Assembly: GCF_006864535.1 (NCBI RefSeq)
Contig: NZ_QHLL01000008.1
Location: 1-64,000 of the forward strand
Reading direction: 5' to 3'
Length of the DNA stretch: 64,000 nucleotides
Origin: Campylobacter sp. MIT 12-8780
GTDB taxonomy: Bacteria > Campylobacterota > Campylobacteria > Campylobacterales > Campylobacteraceae
In this document: one piece after another, positions 1-8,136 of the stretch
Layout of the letters: each line of letters opens with the position of its first letter
How positions within the stretch are numbered: position 1 is the first letter of the stretch
Translations under genes and position numbers: made by a program
Notes under the pieces: model-generated
Databases searched by the model: none
What the model saw: only the letters and a program-made list of their open reading frames with translations
What the model was told of the DNA's origin: nothing

Positions 1-250
1 AAATCAAAGTAACATTTTTACTAACTAAAAATTTAAATACAAACTTAGTTAAATGAATACTCATTTAGTTAAACAAATACTTTTAAATTTATACCTTCAT
101 ATCCACACTTTTATTTAAAACATTAAAAGTATTTAAGCTTATCTTTGAAAGCATACTTACTAAATCATTTGAATTTAAATCAAGACTTTTTAAATTTAAA
201 TTCTCATCTTTTATCCCAAAAAGCATTTTAAGAAAATCTTTTTCATCAAA
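1..250. repeat. Cassette 3'-end direct repeat, left copy
   Basis: This stretch is nearly identical to 1521-1787. It covers the last ~160 bases of the larger cassette gene (ending at 89) and about 88 bases of downstream flank. The flank contains short imperfect tandem motifs of the type TTAGTTAAATGAATACT. The main difference from the other copy is an 18-base insertion in copy 2. The repeat is already in progress at base 1, so it may extend further left. It is the 3' border of a duplicated two-gene unit. Confidence 0.9.
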
Positions 251-838
251 TTTATCCTCTAAGAGTTTTTGTAAGAGTGTGTTTGTGTCTATACCCTTAT
301 AGGTTTCAGTATTAAAGCTTTTGCCTTCTATAGGAGTGAAGCTTTTTTGATTTTTTTCATCGCCTTCTTGTGTTTCAAGTGGCTTTTCTTTTTCTAAATT
401 TCCTTGCGATGTATTGAGTTTATTGCTAAAATCAACAGAGTAATTTTTTTGAAGCTCAAGATATTTCGTTTTAAATTCATCTATGCTTTTACTTGTGTGA
501 AAGACTTCAATATAAGCTTCATCATAACTTACCCCATTAACATTCATCCAATGCGGTGATGTAGTATTTTCACTTATCCATTCAAAGAGTTCGTTAGTTT
601 CTGCTTCTGATAATTCATTTTTTCTAAGTTTATCCTCTATTGAACCTTCAAGCAATCCTACTTTATCGCTTAATTCGCTATAATCCTTATATATATTTAT
701 AAAACTATTGCCTAGCTTTTCTCTTTCCTCCTTTGTAAGTTCAGGATTTCCATTTTGAATGCTGTCATTTTTAATATGAGTAAGCGTTTCTAGCGGATTG
801 CTTCCAAAATATCTGTTAAAAGAACTTAAAGTTATCAT
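89..838 (-). CDS. Larger cassette protein, copy 1 (shortened paralogue)
   Basis: A 249-residue protein of unknown function, hydrophilic, with no signal peptide or membrane segment. The last ~85 residues (from the SFTPIEG region to the end, NKSVDMKV) are nearly identical to the C-terminus of the 436-residue protein at 1608-2918. A further ~60 residues before that are weakly alike (I-D/E-x-F-K...). The N-terminal ~90 residues are unrelated. I chose the ATG at 838 because it forms an ATGA overlap with the stop of the upstream gene at 835 and has a GGAGG upstream; an ATG at 850 sits directly against that GGAGG and is too close. It is translationally coupled to the small exported protein. It may be an N-terminally truncated or swapped version of the copy-2 protein. 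Confidence 0.8.
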   Translation of the reverse strand: MITLSSFNRYFGSNPLETLTHIKNDSIQNGNPELTKEEREKLGNSFINIYKDYSELSDKVGLLEGSIEDKLRKNELSEAETNELFEWISENTTSPHWMNVNGVSYDEAYIEVFHTSKSIDEFKTKYLELQKNYSVDFSNKLNTSQGNLEKEKPLETQEGDEKNQKSFTPIEGKSFNTETYKGIDTNTLLQKLLEDKFDEKDFLKMLFGIKDENLNLKSLDLNSNDLVSMLSKISLNTFNVLNKSVDMKV

Positions 839-1434
839 CTTGCATACCATCCTCCAAGAGCAGATTCCATTTGCTCTTTGTATTTATTTGCCATCTCTTT
901 AATAATCATATTATTATTTAACATAAGGCTGGAGTTAAATTTATACATTTGCTTGCCTTGAGTATCATATGCACCAACACCATAAGTAAAAACAACATAA
1001 GGTTTTCCCATATTCGAAACTTTTACTTGCCTTTTAACTGTATAAACAGGAAGCATAGAAAGAGATTTTTGCGTTATTTGCAAAAATGCTGTAAATCTAT
1101 TTTTGCTAGGATTTGAGCAAGATGTTTGATCTATGCCACAAAGCCCTTGTGGCGCACTCGTATTCCCTTGAAGATAGTTTGCCATATACTGCAATTCTCC
1201 TTGTGTGTATTTTGCTATAGCATATACTTCATCTGCTGGATTCCATTGAGACCCATTGTGCAAAAACACAACTTGATACCCACCCTTAACCTCTTTCATC
1301 TCTTCAAGGCTAAGTTTTTTCACTCCAACTGAATAATCACTTAAATTTCCCTTGCTAACTCTTGCTAAAAAATCATCGCTAAAAGCTGAATTTGCAAGAA
1401 CCAAAGCCAAACAAAAAAAGAAAAACTTTTTCAT
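835..1434 (-). CDS. Secreted protein with Sec signal and double-glycine leader, copy 1
   Basis: A 199-residue protein. Residues 1-19 form a Sec signal peptide (MKK, Phe-rich core, likely cut after AFS). Residues 39-52 read KKLSLEEMKEVKGG, which fits the double-glycine leader of class II bacteriocins (LSxEELxxVxGG). The mature part begins QVVFLHNG, has two cysteines (99 and 106), and ends in a segment (146-195) shared with the copy-2 paralogue: FTY, D-x-x-GK, LNNN-x-II, YK-x-Q, GG. The first 53 residues are almost identical to copy 2; residues 54-145 are not. The RBS is AAAGGAG. No peptidase or ABC exporter lies nearby. It is an exported protein of unknown function; bacteriocin or adhesin roles are only guesses. 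Confidence 0.85.
   Translation of the reverse strand: MKKFFFFCLALVLANSAFSDDFLARVSKGNLSDYSVGVKKLSLEEMKEVKGGYQVVFLHNGSQWNPADEVYAIAKYTQGELQYMANYLQGNTSAPQGLCGIDQTSCSNPSKNRFTAFLQITQKSLSMLPVYTVKRQVKVSNMGKPYVVFTYGVGAYDTQGKQMYKFNSSLMLNNNMIIKEMANKYKEQMESALGGWYAR
1276..1434 (-). repeat. Leader-coding direct repeat, copy 1
   Basis: These 159 bases align without gaps to 3368-3526 with only a handful of mismatches. They encode the signal peptide plus the double-glycine leader. High identity stops at the codons for Gly-Gly-Tyr, exactly where the coding sequence for the mature region starts. Similarity also continues upstream through the RBS and the promoter region to about 1495. Confidence 0.9.
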
Positions 1435-1471
1435 GATAAAACTCCTTTAAATTTAAGATTTTTGCTTAGAA

Positions 1472-1477
1472 AGCATA
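1472..1477 (-). promoter_or_regulatory. Putative -10 element of cassette 1
   Basis: TATGCT on the minus strand, inside the stretch AAATTTTATGCTAT that is conserved between the two cassettes. It lies 38 bases before the start codon at 1434. The equivalent position in cassette 2 reads TATACT, closer to TATAAT. Confidence 0.4.
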
Positions 1478-1520
1478 GCATAAAATTTATTTATTTATGA
1501 TAAAGCTTTAAAAAGTTTTA

Positions 1521-1787
1521 AAATCAAAGTAACATTTTTACTAACTAAAAATTTAAATACAAACTTAGTTAAATGAATACTCATTTAGTTAAATAAACAC
1601 TTTAAATTTACACCTTCATATCCACACTTTTATTTAAAACATTAAAAGCATTTAAGCTTATCTTTGAAAGCATACTTACTAAATCATTTGAATTTAAAAA
1701 CTCATTTGAATTTAAATCAAGACTTTTTAAATTTACATTCTCATCTTTTATCCCAAAAAGCATTTTAAGAAAATCTTTTTCATCAAA
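1521..1787. repeat. Cassette 3'-end direct repeat, right copy
   Basis: Second copy of the repeat at 1-250. It includes the 3' end of the larger gene of cassette 2 and its downstream flank. It carries an 18-base insertion that duplicates a neighbouring motif, giving LNSNEFLNSND in the protein where copy 1 has LNSND. Confidence 0.9.
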
Positions 1788-2918
1788 ACTTTCTTCTAAA
1801 AGTTTTTTAAGAAGCTCATTTGTATCTATAGCTTTATAAGTTTCATTTTTACTTTCTGCTTGTATTGGAGTGAAGGTTGTTTTGTTTGTCTCATCACTTT
1901 GTGAGCTATCATTGTTTTGGGCTAAAAAGTTATTTGTATTATTTAAAGCTTGTGAATTTAGCTTTTCATTTTGCATTGTAGTATAAGCCTTGTCAGACTC
2001 AGCTTTGAGTTTTAGCCATTCGTTTTTGAAGTCTTCTATATCTGTGTAAGCGCTTTTAAGTGTAAAACGTTTTAAAATTTCACCTGCTACATTTTCATTG
2101 AGTGTGTAGGTAATGGGATTATTTTGCATAAATTCATCTAATTCTTTTCTCTGACTTACACCAAAATCATCATCCACGCCTGTCATCTTACCAAATACAG
2201 TCGTTTCTCCACGCAAAAAGTCAGCATTTCTTGTAAAAAATGCCATTAAGACACCGCCTTTAGATATGCTTTTATCAGTATGAGTATAAATGCTTTTGCC
2301 TATATCACCATAATGAGAAGCAAAAATATCCTCGCTCTTATCTACAAAATCCAAACCGAGTTTATCCCAGCTTGCAAAGCTCAAAGCATGTTTTGAAGAA
2401 CTATATGCACTTTCTTTGCTTGGTGTGATATTTAAATACTCATCTTTTGTATAAATTTTATTGACTTGCAAGCTTTGAGTATCCCACTCAAACCATTGGG
2501 GGATTTTATCAATGTCTTCTTTTGTAAAATTTCCCTCAACATTGCTTATAAGTTGTGAAAAAACTTGATAAGCCCTACCTAAACTTTTAGCTAAATCTAT
2601 ACTTGTAAAAGCTCTACCAGTAGGGTTTTTTTCTAAACTTGTTATAGAATTTACAAAATTTTCAGTTCCTTTTGCATAAATTTTATAATCTTTTGGCAAG
2701 CCAGCTGCTTCATTAAAATCACTAGTGAAAAAGCCTTCTTCATCTACACCATAACCTAAGACTTGAGAGACTGCCTTGTTTTTATCTTGGACTAAAGTTG
2801 AAATGCTTGAATTTAAAGCATTGGTTTGAGTGGAATTTTCATTTAAATTTTGAGTTTTTGTTTGAGAATTAAAAGTATTTGCGTAGTTTGAATATGAATT
2901 TATAGAGTTTATTTGCAT
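1608..2918 (-). CDS. Larger cassette protein, copy 2 (possible flagellar-secreted type)
   Basis: A 436-residue protein without signal peptide or membrane segments. The start ATG at 2918 is preferred over the open frame to 2996 because AAAAGG stands 10 bases upstream and the Asn/Ser/Gln-rich start MQINSINSYSNY looks like the unstructured start of proteins exported by the flagellar apparatus. Residues about 50-80 hold a GYGVDEEGFFTSDFNEAAG motif. From memory this resembles what databases call the Cj0814 family of flagellum-dependent secreted proteins, but I cannot verify it. The C-terminal ~95 residues (FTPIQ to NKSVDMKV) match the copy-1 paralogue. It follows the small exported protein gene by 89 bases. 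Confidence 0.8.
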   Translation of the reverse strand: MQINSINSYSNYANTFNSQTKTQNLNENSTQTNALNSSISTLVQDKNKAVSQVLGYGVDEEGFFTSDFNEAAGLPKDYKIYAKGTENFVNSITSLEKNPTGRAFTSIDLAKSLGRAYQVFSQLISNVEGNFTKEDIDKIPQWFEWDTQSLQVNKIYTKDEYLNITPSKESAYSSSKHALSFASWDKLGLDFVDKSEDIFASHYGDIGKSIYTHTDKSISKGGVLMAFFTRNADFLRGETTVFGKMTGVDDDFGVSQRKELDEFMQNNPITYTLNENVAGEILKRFTLKSAYTDIEDFKNEWLKLKAESDKAYTTMQNEKLNSQALNNTNNFLAQNNDSSQSDETNKTTFTPIQAESKNETYKAIDTNELLKKLLEESFDEKDFLKMLFGIKDENVNLKSLDLNSNEFLNSNDLVSMLSKISLNAFNVLNKSVDMKV

Positions 2919-3007
2919 TTGAGCTTGCCTTTTGAAATTTATTATTAAAGTAAATCGGCAGAATGAAATTTTGCTGAAGCCATCAAACTCCAGCAAATTG
3001 AAAAATA

Positions 3008-3526
3008 TTATTTAATTTGCAAACCGCCAAAATGTCTATCAAATTGATTTTTGTATTGAATACTCAATTGTCTTATAATAAGATTGTTATTTAAAACCGA
3101 GCTTGACAAGGCATAAACCTTTCCCCTAGCATCAAGCATAACGGCTGCATAGGTAAAATAATTATAGCGTTTTCCTTGTCCTGAAATCGCCCAATTATTT
3201 TGAGCCATAAAACCAATAAAATAACTAGAATTTGCTGGATCGCTCTCTAATGTTGCAGTTCTCCATGCCGCCTCTTCTCTTGGAGTAAAAGTTTTGTTTC
3301 TAGCAGCAGTTAAGTGATCTGCAAATGCAAAACACTGACTCGCTCCACACATTACCTCAACTGGATAATACCCACCCTTAACCTCTTTCATCTCTTCAAG
3401 GTTAAGTTTTTTCACTCCAACTGAATGATCACTTAAATTTCCCTTGCTAACTCTTGCTAAAAAATCATCGCTAAAAGCTGAATTTGCAAGAACTAAAGCC
3501 AAACAGAAAAAGAAAAGCTTTTTCAT
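3008..3526 (-). CDS. Secreted protein with Sec signal and double-glycine leader, copy 2
   Basis: A 172-residue paralogue of the protein at 835-1434. It has a Sec signal (1-19) and a leader ending KKLNLEEMKEVKGG at residues 39-52; the first 53 residues differ from copy 1 at only three positions. The mature centre is different (YPVEVMCGASQC onward) but again has two cysteines (60 and 65). The end (121-168) keeps FTY, D-x-x-GK, LNNN-x-II, YK-x-Q and FGG. The RBS is AAAGGA. It is first in the cassette 2 unit, downstream of a terminator after msrA. Function unknown; the leader could be a processing or sorting signal. Confidence 0.85.
   Translation of the reverse strand: MKKLFFFCLALVLANSAFSDDFLARVSKGNLSDHSVGVKKLNLEEMKEVKGGYYPVEVMCGASQCFAFADHLTAARNKTFTPREEAAWRTATLESDPANSSYFIGFMAQNNWAISGQGKRYNYFTYAAVMLDARGKVYALSSSVLNNNLIIRQLSIQYKNQFDRHFGGLQIK
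3368..3526 (-). repeat. Leader-coding direct repeat, copy 2
   Basis: Gap-free match to 1276-1434, encoding signal peptide and double-glycine leader. Similarity ends at the Gly-Gly-Tyr codons on one side and continues upstream through RBS and promoter to about 3587 on the other, with small indels. Confidence 0.9.
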
Positions 3527-3556
3527 AATAAAATTCCTTTAAGTTTTTGTTTGGAG

Positions 3557-3562
3557 AGTATA
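3557..3562 (-). promoter_or_regulatory. Putative -10 element of cassette 2
   Basis: TATACT on the minus strand, 5 of 6 match to TATAAT, in the conserved AAATTTTATGCTATACT block, 31 bases before the start codon at 3526. It lies after the msrA terminator, so the cassette probably has its own transcription start. Confidence 0.45.
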
Positions 3563-3646
3563 GCATAAAATTTATTTATTAGTGATGAAAAGTGTGAAAA
3601 TAAAAGAAAATTTTACCGCTGTTTGGAGAAATTTAAGGCGGTTTTG

Positions 3647-3689
3647 AAAAAGTGCCAAATAAAGCCTTTGAGATAAAAAGCTTTATTTG
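3647..3689 (-). terminator. Terminator after msrA
   Basis: On the minus strand a perfect 10-bp stem (CAAATAAAGC with GCTTTATTTG, loop 14 bases) overlaps the msrA stop codon and is followed after five bases by TTTTT. Confidence 0.7.
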
Positions 3690-4237
3690 CCAAGATGAGC
3701 TTCAAGTTTTTTGATTTTAGGGGCGATGATGACTTGACAATACGCTTGATTTGGATTTTTCTCAAAATACTTTTGATGATATTCTTCAGCCCTTGTATAG
3801 CTTTGAAGTTTGCTTACTTGCGTAACTATGGGTTTTGCGTAGTTTGGGGCTTGTTTTGCGATAAAGGCTTGAATCGCCTTTTTATCCGCCTCATCTTCAT
3901 AAAAAATCGCTGATCTATACTGCACGCCCACATCAGCACCTTGTTTGTCTTTGCTTGTTGGATCGTGAATGACAAAGAAAAGCTCTAAAAGCTTTTCAAG
4001 ACTGATTTGGTTTTCATCATAGCTGATTTTTGCAACTTCTATGTTGCCATCGCCTCTTGAAACGCTTTCATAAGTAGGATTTGCCTTGCCTCCACTATAA
4101 CCAACCTCAGTTTTAAGCACGCCCTCAACACGATCAAAGCTTGCCTCCACACACCAAAAGCAACCTCCACCTAAAATGATTTCTTTACCAAAGGCAAGGT
4201 TTATCATCACAAGCACCCCTACAATAAACTTTTTCAT
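3683..4237 (-). CDS. msrA: Peptide methionine sulfoxide reductase MsrA
   Basis: Reduces methionine-S-sulfoxide in oxidised proteins. The 184-residue protein has the MsrA signature GGCFWC at 24-29, with catalytic Cys26, and the EEYHQKYF region near 153-160. Cys about 167 may act as resolving cysteine. Residues 1-17 look like a Sec signal peptide (ending LAFG), so the enzyme may act in the periplasm. Length fits the family core with an added signal. It precedes cassette 2 but is separated from it by a terminator, and follows ppa by 44 bases. Confidence 0.93.
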   Translation of the reverse strand: MKKFIVGVLVMINLAFGKEIILGGGCFWCVEASFDRVEGVLKTEVGYSGGKANPTYESVSRGDGNIEVAKISYDENQISLEKLLELFFVIHDPTSKDKQGADVGVQYRSAIFYEDEADKKAIQAFIAKQAPNYAKPIVTQVSKLQSYTRAEEYHQKYFEKNPNQAYCQVIIAPKIKKLEAHLGK

Positions 4238-4281
4238 TTATATAATCCCAGCTTTTTTTCAAATAAGCCTAAATTTAAGGC

Positions 4282-4800
4282 TTATTTATAGTTTTTAATC
4301 GCTTTTTCTAGGATTTTAACCGCTTCATCTACACCTTTGAAATCTTGCACTTTTACCCATTTTTCAGGCTCTAGCATTTTATAAGTTTCAAAGAAGTTTT
4401 TAATTTGTGCTAGGCTTGCTTTTGGCATATCATCAAGGCTTTTTATCTCTTTATATCTAGCGTCTATTTTATCAGCTGGAACAGCTAAAAGCTTTTCATC
4501 CATTCCGTTTTCATCTTCCATGATCAAAACCCCTATAAGCCTGCAAGGTATCACAGCCCCAGCTTGTATAGGATAATCATTAAGCACTAAAATATCCACA
4601 GGATCGCCATCATCTGCTAAGGTATTAGCGATAAAGCCATAATTTGCTGGATAATACACAGCACTAGCCATAACGCGATCTACAAAAACCGCTCCACTAT
4701 CTTTATCAAGCTCGTATTTTATGCTTGAGCCATAAGGGATTTCTATCACTGCGTTGATTTTATCTGGAATTTTTCCTATTTGTATTTTTGAGATATCCAT
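4282..4800 (-). CDS. ppa: Inorganic pyrophosphatase (family I)
   Basis: Hydrolyses pyrophosphate to phosphate in the cytosol, driving biosynthetic reactions. The 172-residue product has the family I signature DDGDPVD at 63-69 with its metal-binding aspartates, and the YPANYGF segment at 50-56. The ATG at 4800 is chosen over the open frame to 4845: it follows AGGAAAATAAA at good spacing and directly follows the adk stop, whereas the longer form would add 15 Lys-rich residues inside adk. It is co-directional with adk and aspS, probably one operon. Confidence 0.94.
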   Translation of the reverse strand: MDISKIQIGKIPDKINAVIEIPYGSSIKYELDKDSGAVFVDRVMASAVYYPANYGFIANTLADDGDPVDILVLNDYPIQAGAVIPCRLIGVLIMEDENGMDEKLLAVPADKIDARYKEIKSLDDMPKASLAQIKNFFETYKMLEPEKWVKVQDFKGVDEAVKILEKAIKNYK

Positions 4801-4801
4801 T

Positions 4802-5377
4802 TTATTTTCCTTTCTTTTCTTGTATAAGTTTTTTGATATCAGCAACGATTTCTTCTATACTGCGTTCGCCATTGATGACAAAATGAAGGTTTTTTGCCTT
4901 ATAAAAGTCTTGAATTTCTTTTAAAGGTTCGGTATATACTTTCATTCTGTTATTAAATACACTCTCATCATCATCAGCCCCACGCGCTCGCCCTAGCACT
5001 CTTTCTTTGGCTACAGCTTCGCTCACTGCGATTTCGATCACGCCTTTTAGCTTAACTTCTTTGTGTTTTTCAAGCTCTGTTTCAAAGGCTTGCATTTGCT
5101 CTACACTTCTTGGATAGCCATCGATTAGAATAATAGGCGTTGGCGCAGCTTTAAGCGCTGAAAGTATAGTATTTACCACTACTTCTAAAGGCACCAAATT
5201 TCCTTTTGAGATGAAGCTATCGATAAGTTTGCCAAGTTCTGTTTGCTTAGCCACTTCTTCACGCAGCAAATCTCCTGTTGAATAATGTGTGATTTGCTCA
5301 TCATCTTGAGCGATAATGCTCGCATCAGTGGTTTTGCCACTTCCTGGTGCTCCTATGATTAAAAATAATTCTTTCAT
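4802..5377 (-). CDS. adk: Adenylate kinase
   Basis: Interconverts ATP + AMP and 2 ADP. The 191-residue protein has the P-loop GAPGSGKT at 9-16 (Thr instead of the common Gly after Lys, as I recall in Campylobacter Adk), the STGDLLR AMP-site motif near 33-39, and DGYPRS near 85-90. It lacks a long zinc-type LID insert, consistent with the short form. It overlaps aspS by four bases (ATGA) and ends just before ppa. Confidence 0.95.
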   Translation of the reverse strand: MKELFLIIGAPGSGKTTDASIIAQDDEQITHYSTGDLLREEVAKQTELGKLIDSFISKGNLVPLEVVVNTILSALKAAPTPIILIDGYPRSVEQMQAFETELEKHKEVKLKGVIEIAVSEAVAKERVLGRARGADDDESVFNNRMKVYTEPLKEIQDFYKAKNLHFVINGERSIEEIVADIKKLIQEKKGK

Positions 5378-7125
5378 TTCATATTCTCCCTTAATTTAAG
5401 TCCAAGTTCTCTCATCGCCTCAGCATTTGGCTTTGAGGGTGCATCAGTCATCAGACATTGTGCGCGTTGTGTCTTTGGAAAAGCGATGACTTCTCTAATG
5501 CTATTTGCTTTATTTACAAGCATGATAAGTCTATCAAGTCCTATAGCTATACCTGCGTGAGGCGGGGCTCCAAAGCTTAGCGCATCAAGTAAGAAGCCAA
5601 ATTTCTCCTTTTGTTCTTCTTTGTTGATATTTAAAAGCTTAAAGACTTTTTGTTGAATTTCATTTTTATGAATTCTTACACTCCCTCCGCCTAATTCAAC
5701 GCCGTTTAAAACGACATCATAAGCGATTGATTGAATTTCTTCTAAATCCCCTTCATCTATATTTTTTGGCATAGTAAATGGGTGGTGCATAGCCGAGTAA
5801 GAGCCATCATCATTTTGCTCAAACATAGGAAAATCAACCACCCACAAAAACTCAAGTTTGTTTTCATCGATGATATTTAAATTTTGAGCTAAAAACACCC
5901 TAAATCGCCCCATATAATCAAGCACGACTTTTTTCACTCCAGCCCCAAAAAACACCACATCGCCCACTTCAAGCTCACACCTTTTAACAAGCTCATCTAA
6001 GTCTTTTTGTTCAAAAAACTTACACAAAGGACCCTTAAGTCCGTCTTCTTTAACCTGTATAAAAGCAAGTCCAGCTGCTCCAAATTTACGCACAAATTCT
6101 TCAAAGCCTTGCATTTGTCTTTTTGAAAAGATGGTATCGCCCTTTGGCACTCTTAGAGCTTTTATGCGGTTTTTCTTAGTATCTGAGGCAATCTTTGCAA
6201 AAATTTCATTATTTGAGCGAGCAAAAATGTCAATAACATCAACAAGTTTTAAGTCAAATCTTAAATCCGGCTTATCAGAGCCATATTCTTCCATAGCTTG
6301 TTTATAAGGCATTCGCATAAAAGGGGTTTGTATATCTTTACCGCAAGCTTTAAATATATCTTTTAAGAAAGTTTCAGCTACCTTTATAACTTCATCTTCT
6401 CCACCAAAACTTAACTCAACATCAATTTGAGTAAATTCAGGCTGTCTGTCAGCTCTTAAGTCCTCATCTCTAAAGCATTTAGCGATTTGAAAATAGCGAT
6501 CAAAACCAGCACACATTAAAAGCTGTTTAAAAAGCTGTGGGCTTTGAGGTAGGGCATAGAATTCGCCCTGATGCACGCGAGAAGGCACAAGATAGTCCCT
6601 TGCTCCTTCTGGGGTAGCCTTTGTTAAAATAGGCGTTTCAACCTCTAAAAATCCCATATTGGCTAAGGAATTTCTAGCCGCTATACAAGCTTTTGAGCGA
6701 AGGGCGAAATTTTCAAAAAGCTTAGGGCTTCTTAAGTCTAAAAAGCGATATTTTAGTCTCAACTCCTCATTTACGCTTTCATCACCTATAGCAAAAGGCG
6801 TGGTGAGGCTTTCATTTTCAATGATAAGCTCATCAACTACAACTTCTATTTCTCCGGTTTTGAGTTTAGGATTTGCTAAGCCTTCGCCTCTTGGGCGGAT
6901 TTTTCCTTTGGCGATAAGGACAAATTCATTTCTTATTTTTGAGGCTATTTCATGGGCTTTTTGGCTATCATTTGGATCGCAAACCAGTTGGATAAGCCCA
7001 CTTCTATCACGCAAATCGATGAAAATGACCCCACCATGATCGCGGTAGTTGTTTGCCCAGCCACACAATCTTACTTCTTGTCCTACATTATTTATATCTA
7101 AATCTGTATTATAATGAGTTCGCAA
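5374..7125 (-). CDS. aspS: Aspartyl-tRNA synthetase
   Basis: Class II synthetase that charges tRNA-Asp. The open frame runs up to 7155, but the TTG at 7125 is the likely start: it follows AAGGA by six bases, begins LRTHYNTDL like the C. jejuni protein, and gives 583 residues, the expected length. The N-terminal OB-fold anticodon domain contains [16 protein letters not shown]; motif 2 [16 protein letters not shown] and motif 3 GIAIGLDRL are present, and the bacterial GAD insert lies between. Epsilonproteobacteria typically use a non-discriminating AspRS with GatCAB, which I cannot test here. First gene of the aspS-adk-ppa run. Confidence 0.95.
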   Translation of the reverse strand: MRTHYNTDLDINNVGQEVRLCGWANNYRDHGGVIFIDLRDRSGLIQLVCDPNDSQKAHEIASKIRNEFVLIAKGKIRPRGEGLANPKLKTGEIEVVVDELIIENESLTTPFAIGDESVNEELRLKYRFLDLRSPKLFENFALRSKACIAARNSLANMGFLEVETPILTKATPEGARDYLVPSRVHQGEFYALPQSPQLFKQLLMCAGFDRYFQIAKCFRDEDLRADRQPEFTQIDVELSFGGEDEVIKVAETFLKDIFKACGKDIQTPFMRMPYKQAMEEYGSDKPDLRFDLKLVDVIDIFARSNNEIFAKIASDTKKNRIKALRVPKGDTIFSKRQMQGFEEFVRKFGAAGLAFIQVKEDGLKGPLCKFFEQKDLDELVKRCELEVGDVVFFGAGVKKVVLDYMGRFRVFLAQNLNIIDENKLEFLWVVDFPMFEQNDDGSYSAMHHPFTMPKNIDEGDLEEIQSIAYDVVLNGVELGGGSVRIHKNEIQQKVFKLLNINKEEQKEKFGFLLDALSFGAPPHAGIAIGLDRLIMLVNKANSIREVIAFPKTQRAQCLMTDAPSKPNAEAMRELGLKLRENMK

Positions 7126-7156
7126 ATTTTTCCTTTTTGATGAAAATATTTGCAAG

Positions 7157-7162
7157 ATTATA
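7157..7162 (-). promoter_or_regulatory. -10 element of aspS
   Basis: TATAAT on the minus strand, 32 bases before the TTG start at 7125, leaving room for a ~25-base leader with the AAGGA ribosome site. Confidence 0.5.
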
Positions 7163-7195
7163 ATAAATTTAGCCTTTTATTTTGCTAAGTTTTGT

Positions 7196-7201
7196 TATAA
7201 T
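7196..7201 (+). promoter_or_regulatory. -10 element of nadK
   Basis: TATAAT ending six bases before the nadK ATG at 7207. Transcription would start at or within a base or two of the start codon, and no Shine-Dalgarno sequence is visible, so the mRNA may be leaderless. Confidence 0.5.
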
Positions 7202-7206
7202 TTTTT

Positions 7207-8067
7207 ATGCAAAATGAACTAGATTATAAAAACATACGAAAAATAGGGCTTGTCTCAAGGCATAACACACAACTTGATGATGAAATTTCTTTTCTTGCAA
7301 GACTTTTAAAGGCAAGAGCTATAGAGCTTTTTTTAAGCGATGAAAGTTCTTGCTCGCTTGATTTAAAAAGACTTGATTTTGATACACTTTGCAAAGAATG
7401 CGATCTTATCATCTCTTTGGGTGGTGATGGCACACTTATATCTTTGTGTCGCAGGCTTTGGAGGTATGATAAAGCAGTTTTAGGGATCAATGCTGGCAAT
7501 CTTGGCTTTTTAACGGATTTTAAAGTAAGCGAGGCTGAGGATTTTTTTGAGGATTTTTTTCGGGGCGAATTTATGCTTGAAAAACCTTTTTTACTCGAGA
7601 TAAATCTTGAAAAAAAAGACGGCACAAAGCTTAATAAAATCGCTTTTAATGACGCTGTTTTTCGTCAAAGCAATTCCTTTTCAATGACGCATATTAAAGT
7701 TTTAGAAAAAGGCAAGGTGTTTAATGAATACAACGGAGATGGACTTATCATCGCTACTCCAGCTGGCTCAACAGCGTATAATCTAAGCGCAAATGGTCCT
7801 ATAGTCTATGCTTTGGCTGAAGTTTTTTTACTCACTCCCATTTGCTCTCATTCACTTACCCAACGCCCTATCGTTTTGCCAAGGTGCTTTAAGCTTGAAG
7901 TGCAGGCGAGTGATTGTGTGCTTTGCATAGATGGACAAGAGAATTTCTTACTCAAAGACTATAAAAACGTGCAGCTTGGCTTAAGTGATAAAAGCGTTCG
8001 CTTGATACACAGAAAAAATAGAAATTATTTTCAAGTTTTAAAAGAAAAACTTCGTTGGGGAGAATAA
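7207..8067 (+). CDS. nadK: NAD kinase
   Basis: Phosphorylates NAD to NADP in the cytosol. The 286-residue protein has GGDGTLI at about 76-82, the [11 protein letters not shown] segment near 96-106, and the substrate-binding motif [16 protein letters not shown] near 178-193, all diagnostic. Start [10 protein letters not shown] matches the C. jejuni protein as I remember it. Transcribed divergently from aspS with a 51-base gap to the aspS open frame. In C. jejuni recN follows immediately; here 652 bases including another gene intervene. Confidence 0.95.
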   Translation: MQNELDYKNIRKIGLVSRHNTQLDDEISFLARLLKARAIELFLSDESSCSLDLKRLDFDTLCKECDLIISLGGDGTLISLCRRLWRYDKAVLGINAGNLGFLTDFKVSEAEDFFEDFFRGEFMLEKPFLLEINLEKKDGTKLNKIAFNDAVFRQSNSFSMTHIKVLEKGKVFNEYNGDGLIIATPAGSTAYNLSANGPIVYALAEVFLLTPICSHSLTQRPIVLPRCFKLEVQASDCVLCIDGQENFLLKDYKNVQLGLSDKSVRLIHRKNRNYFQVLKEKLRWGE

Positions 8068-8136
8068 AACAAAAGATTTTATTTATTTGTTATCATAAAA
8101 TTTATAAAGTCAAAATTTCACACACTAAGACAAACA

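Noticed and set aside
1-130. CRISPR-like short repeats (TTAGTTAAAT motifs) in the cassette flank
   Set aside because: Only two or three imperfect copies without regular unique spacers; better seen as AT-rich tandem motifs in a duplicated flank.
1126-1332. Plus-strand frame opposite the small exported protein
   Set aside because: Antisense shadow; the minus-strand gene has signal peptide, RBS and a paralogue.
2919-2996. N-terminal extension of the 436-residue cassette protein up to 2996
   Set aside because: No ribosome site for the longer form, and the ATG at 2918 has AAAAGG at good distance and a typical start.
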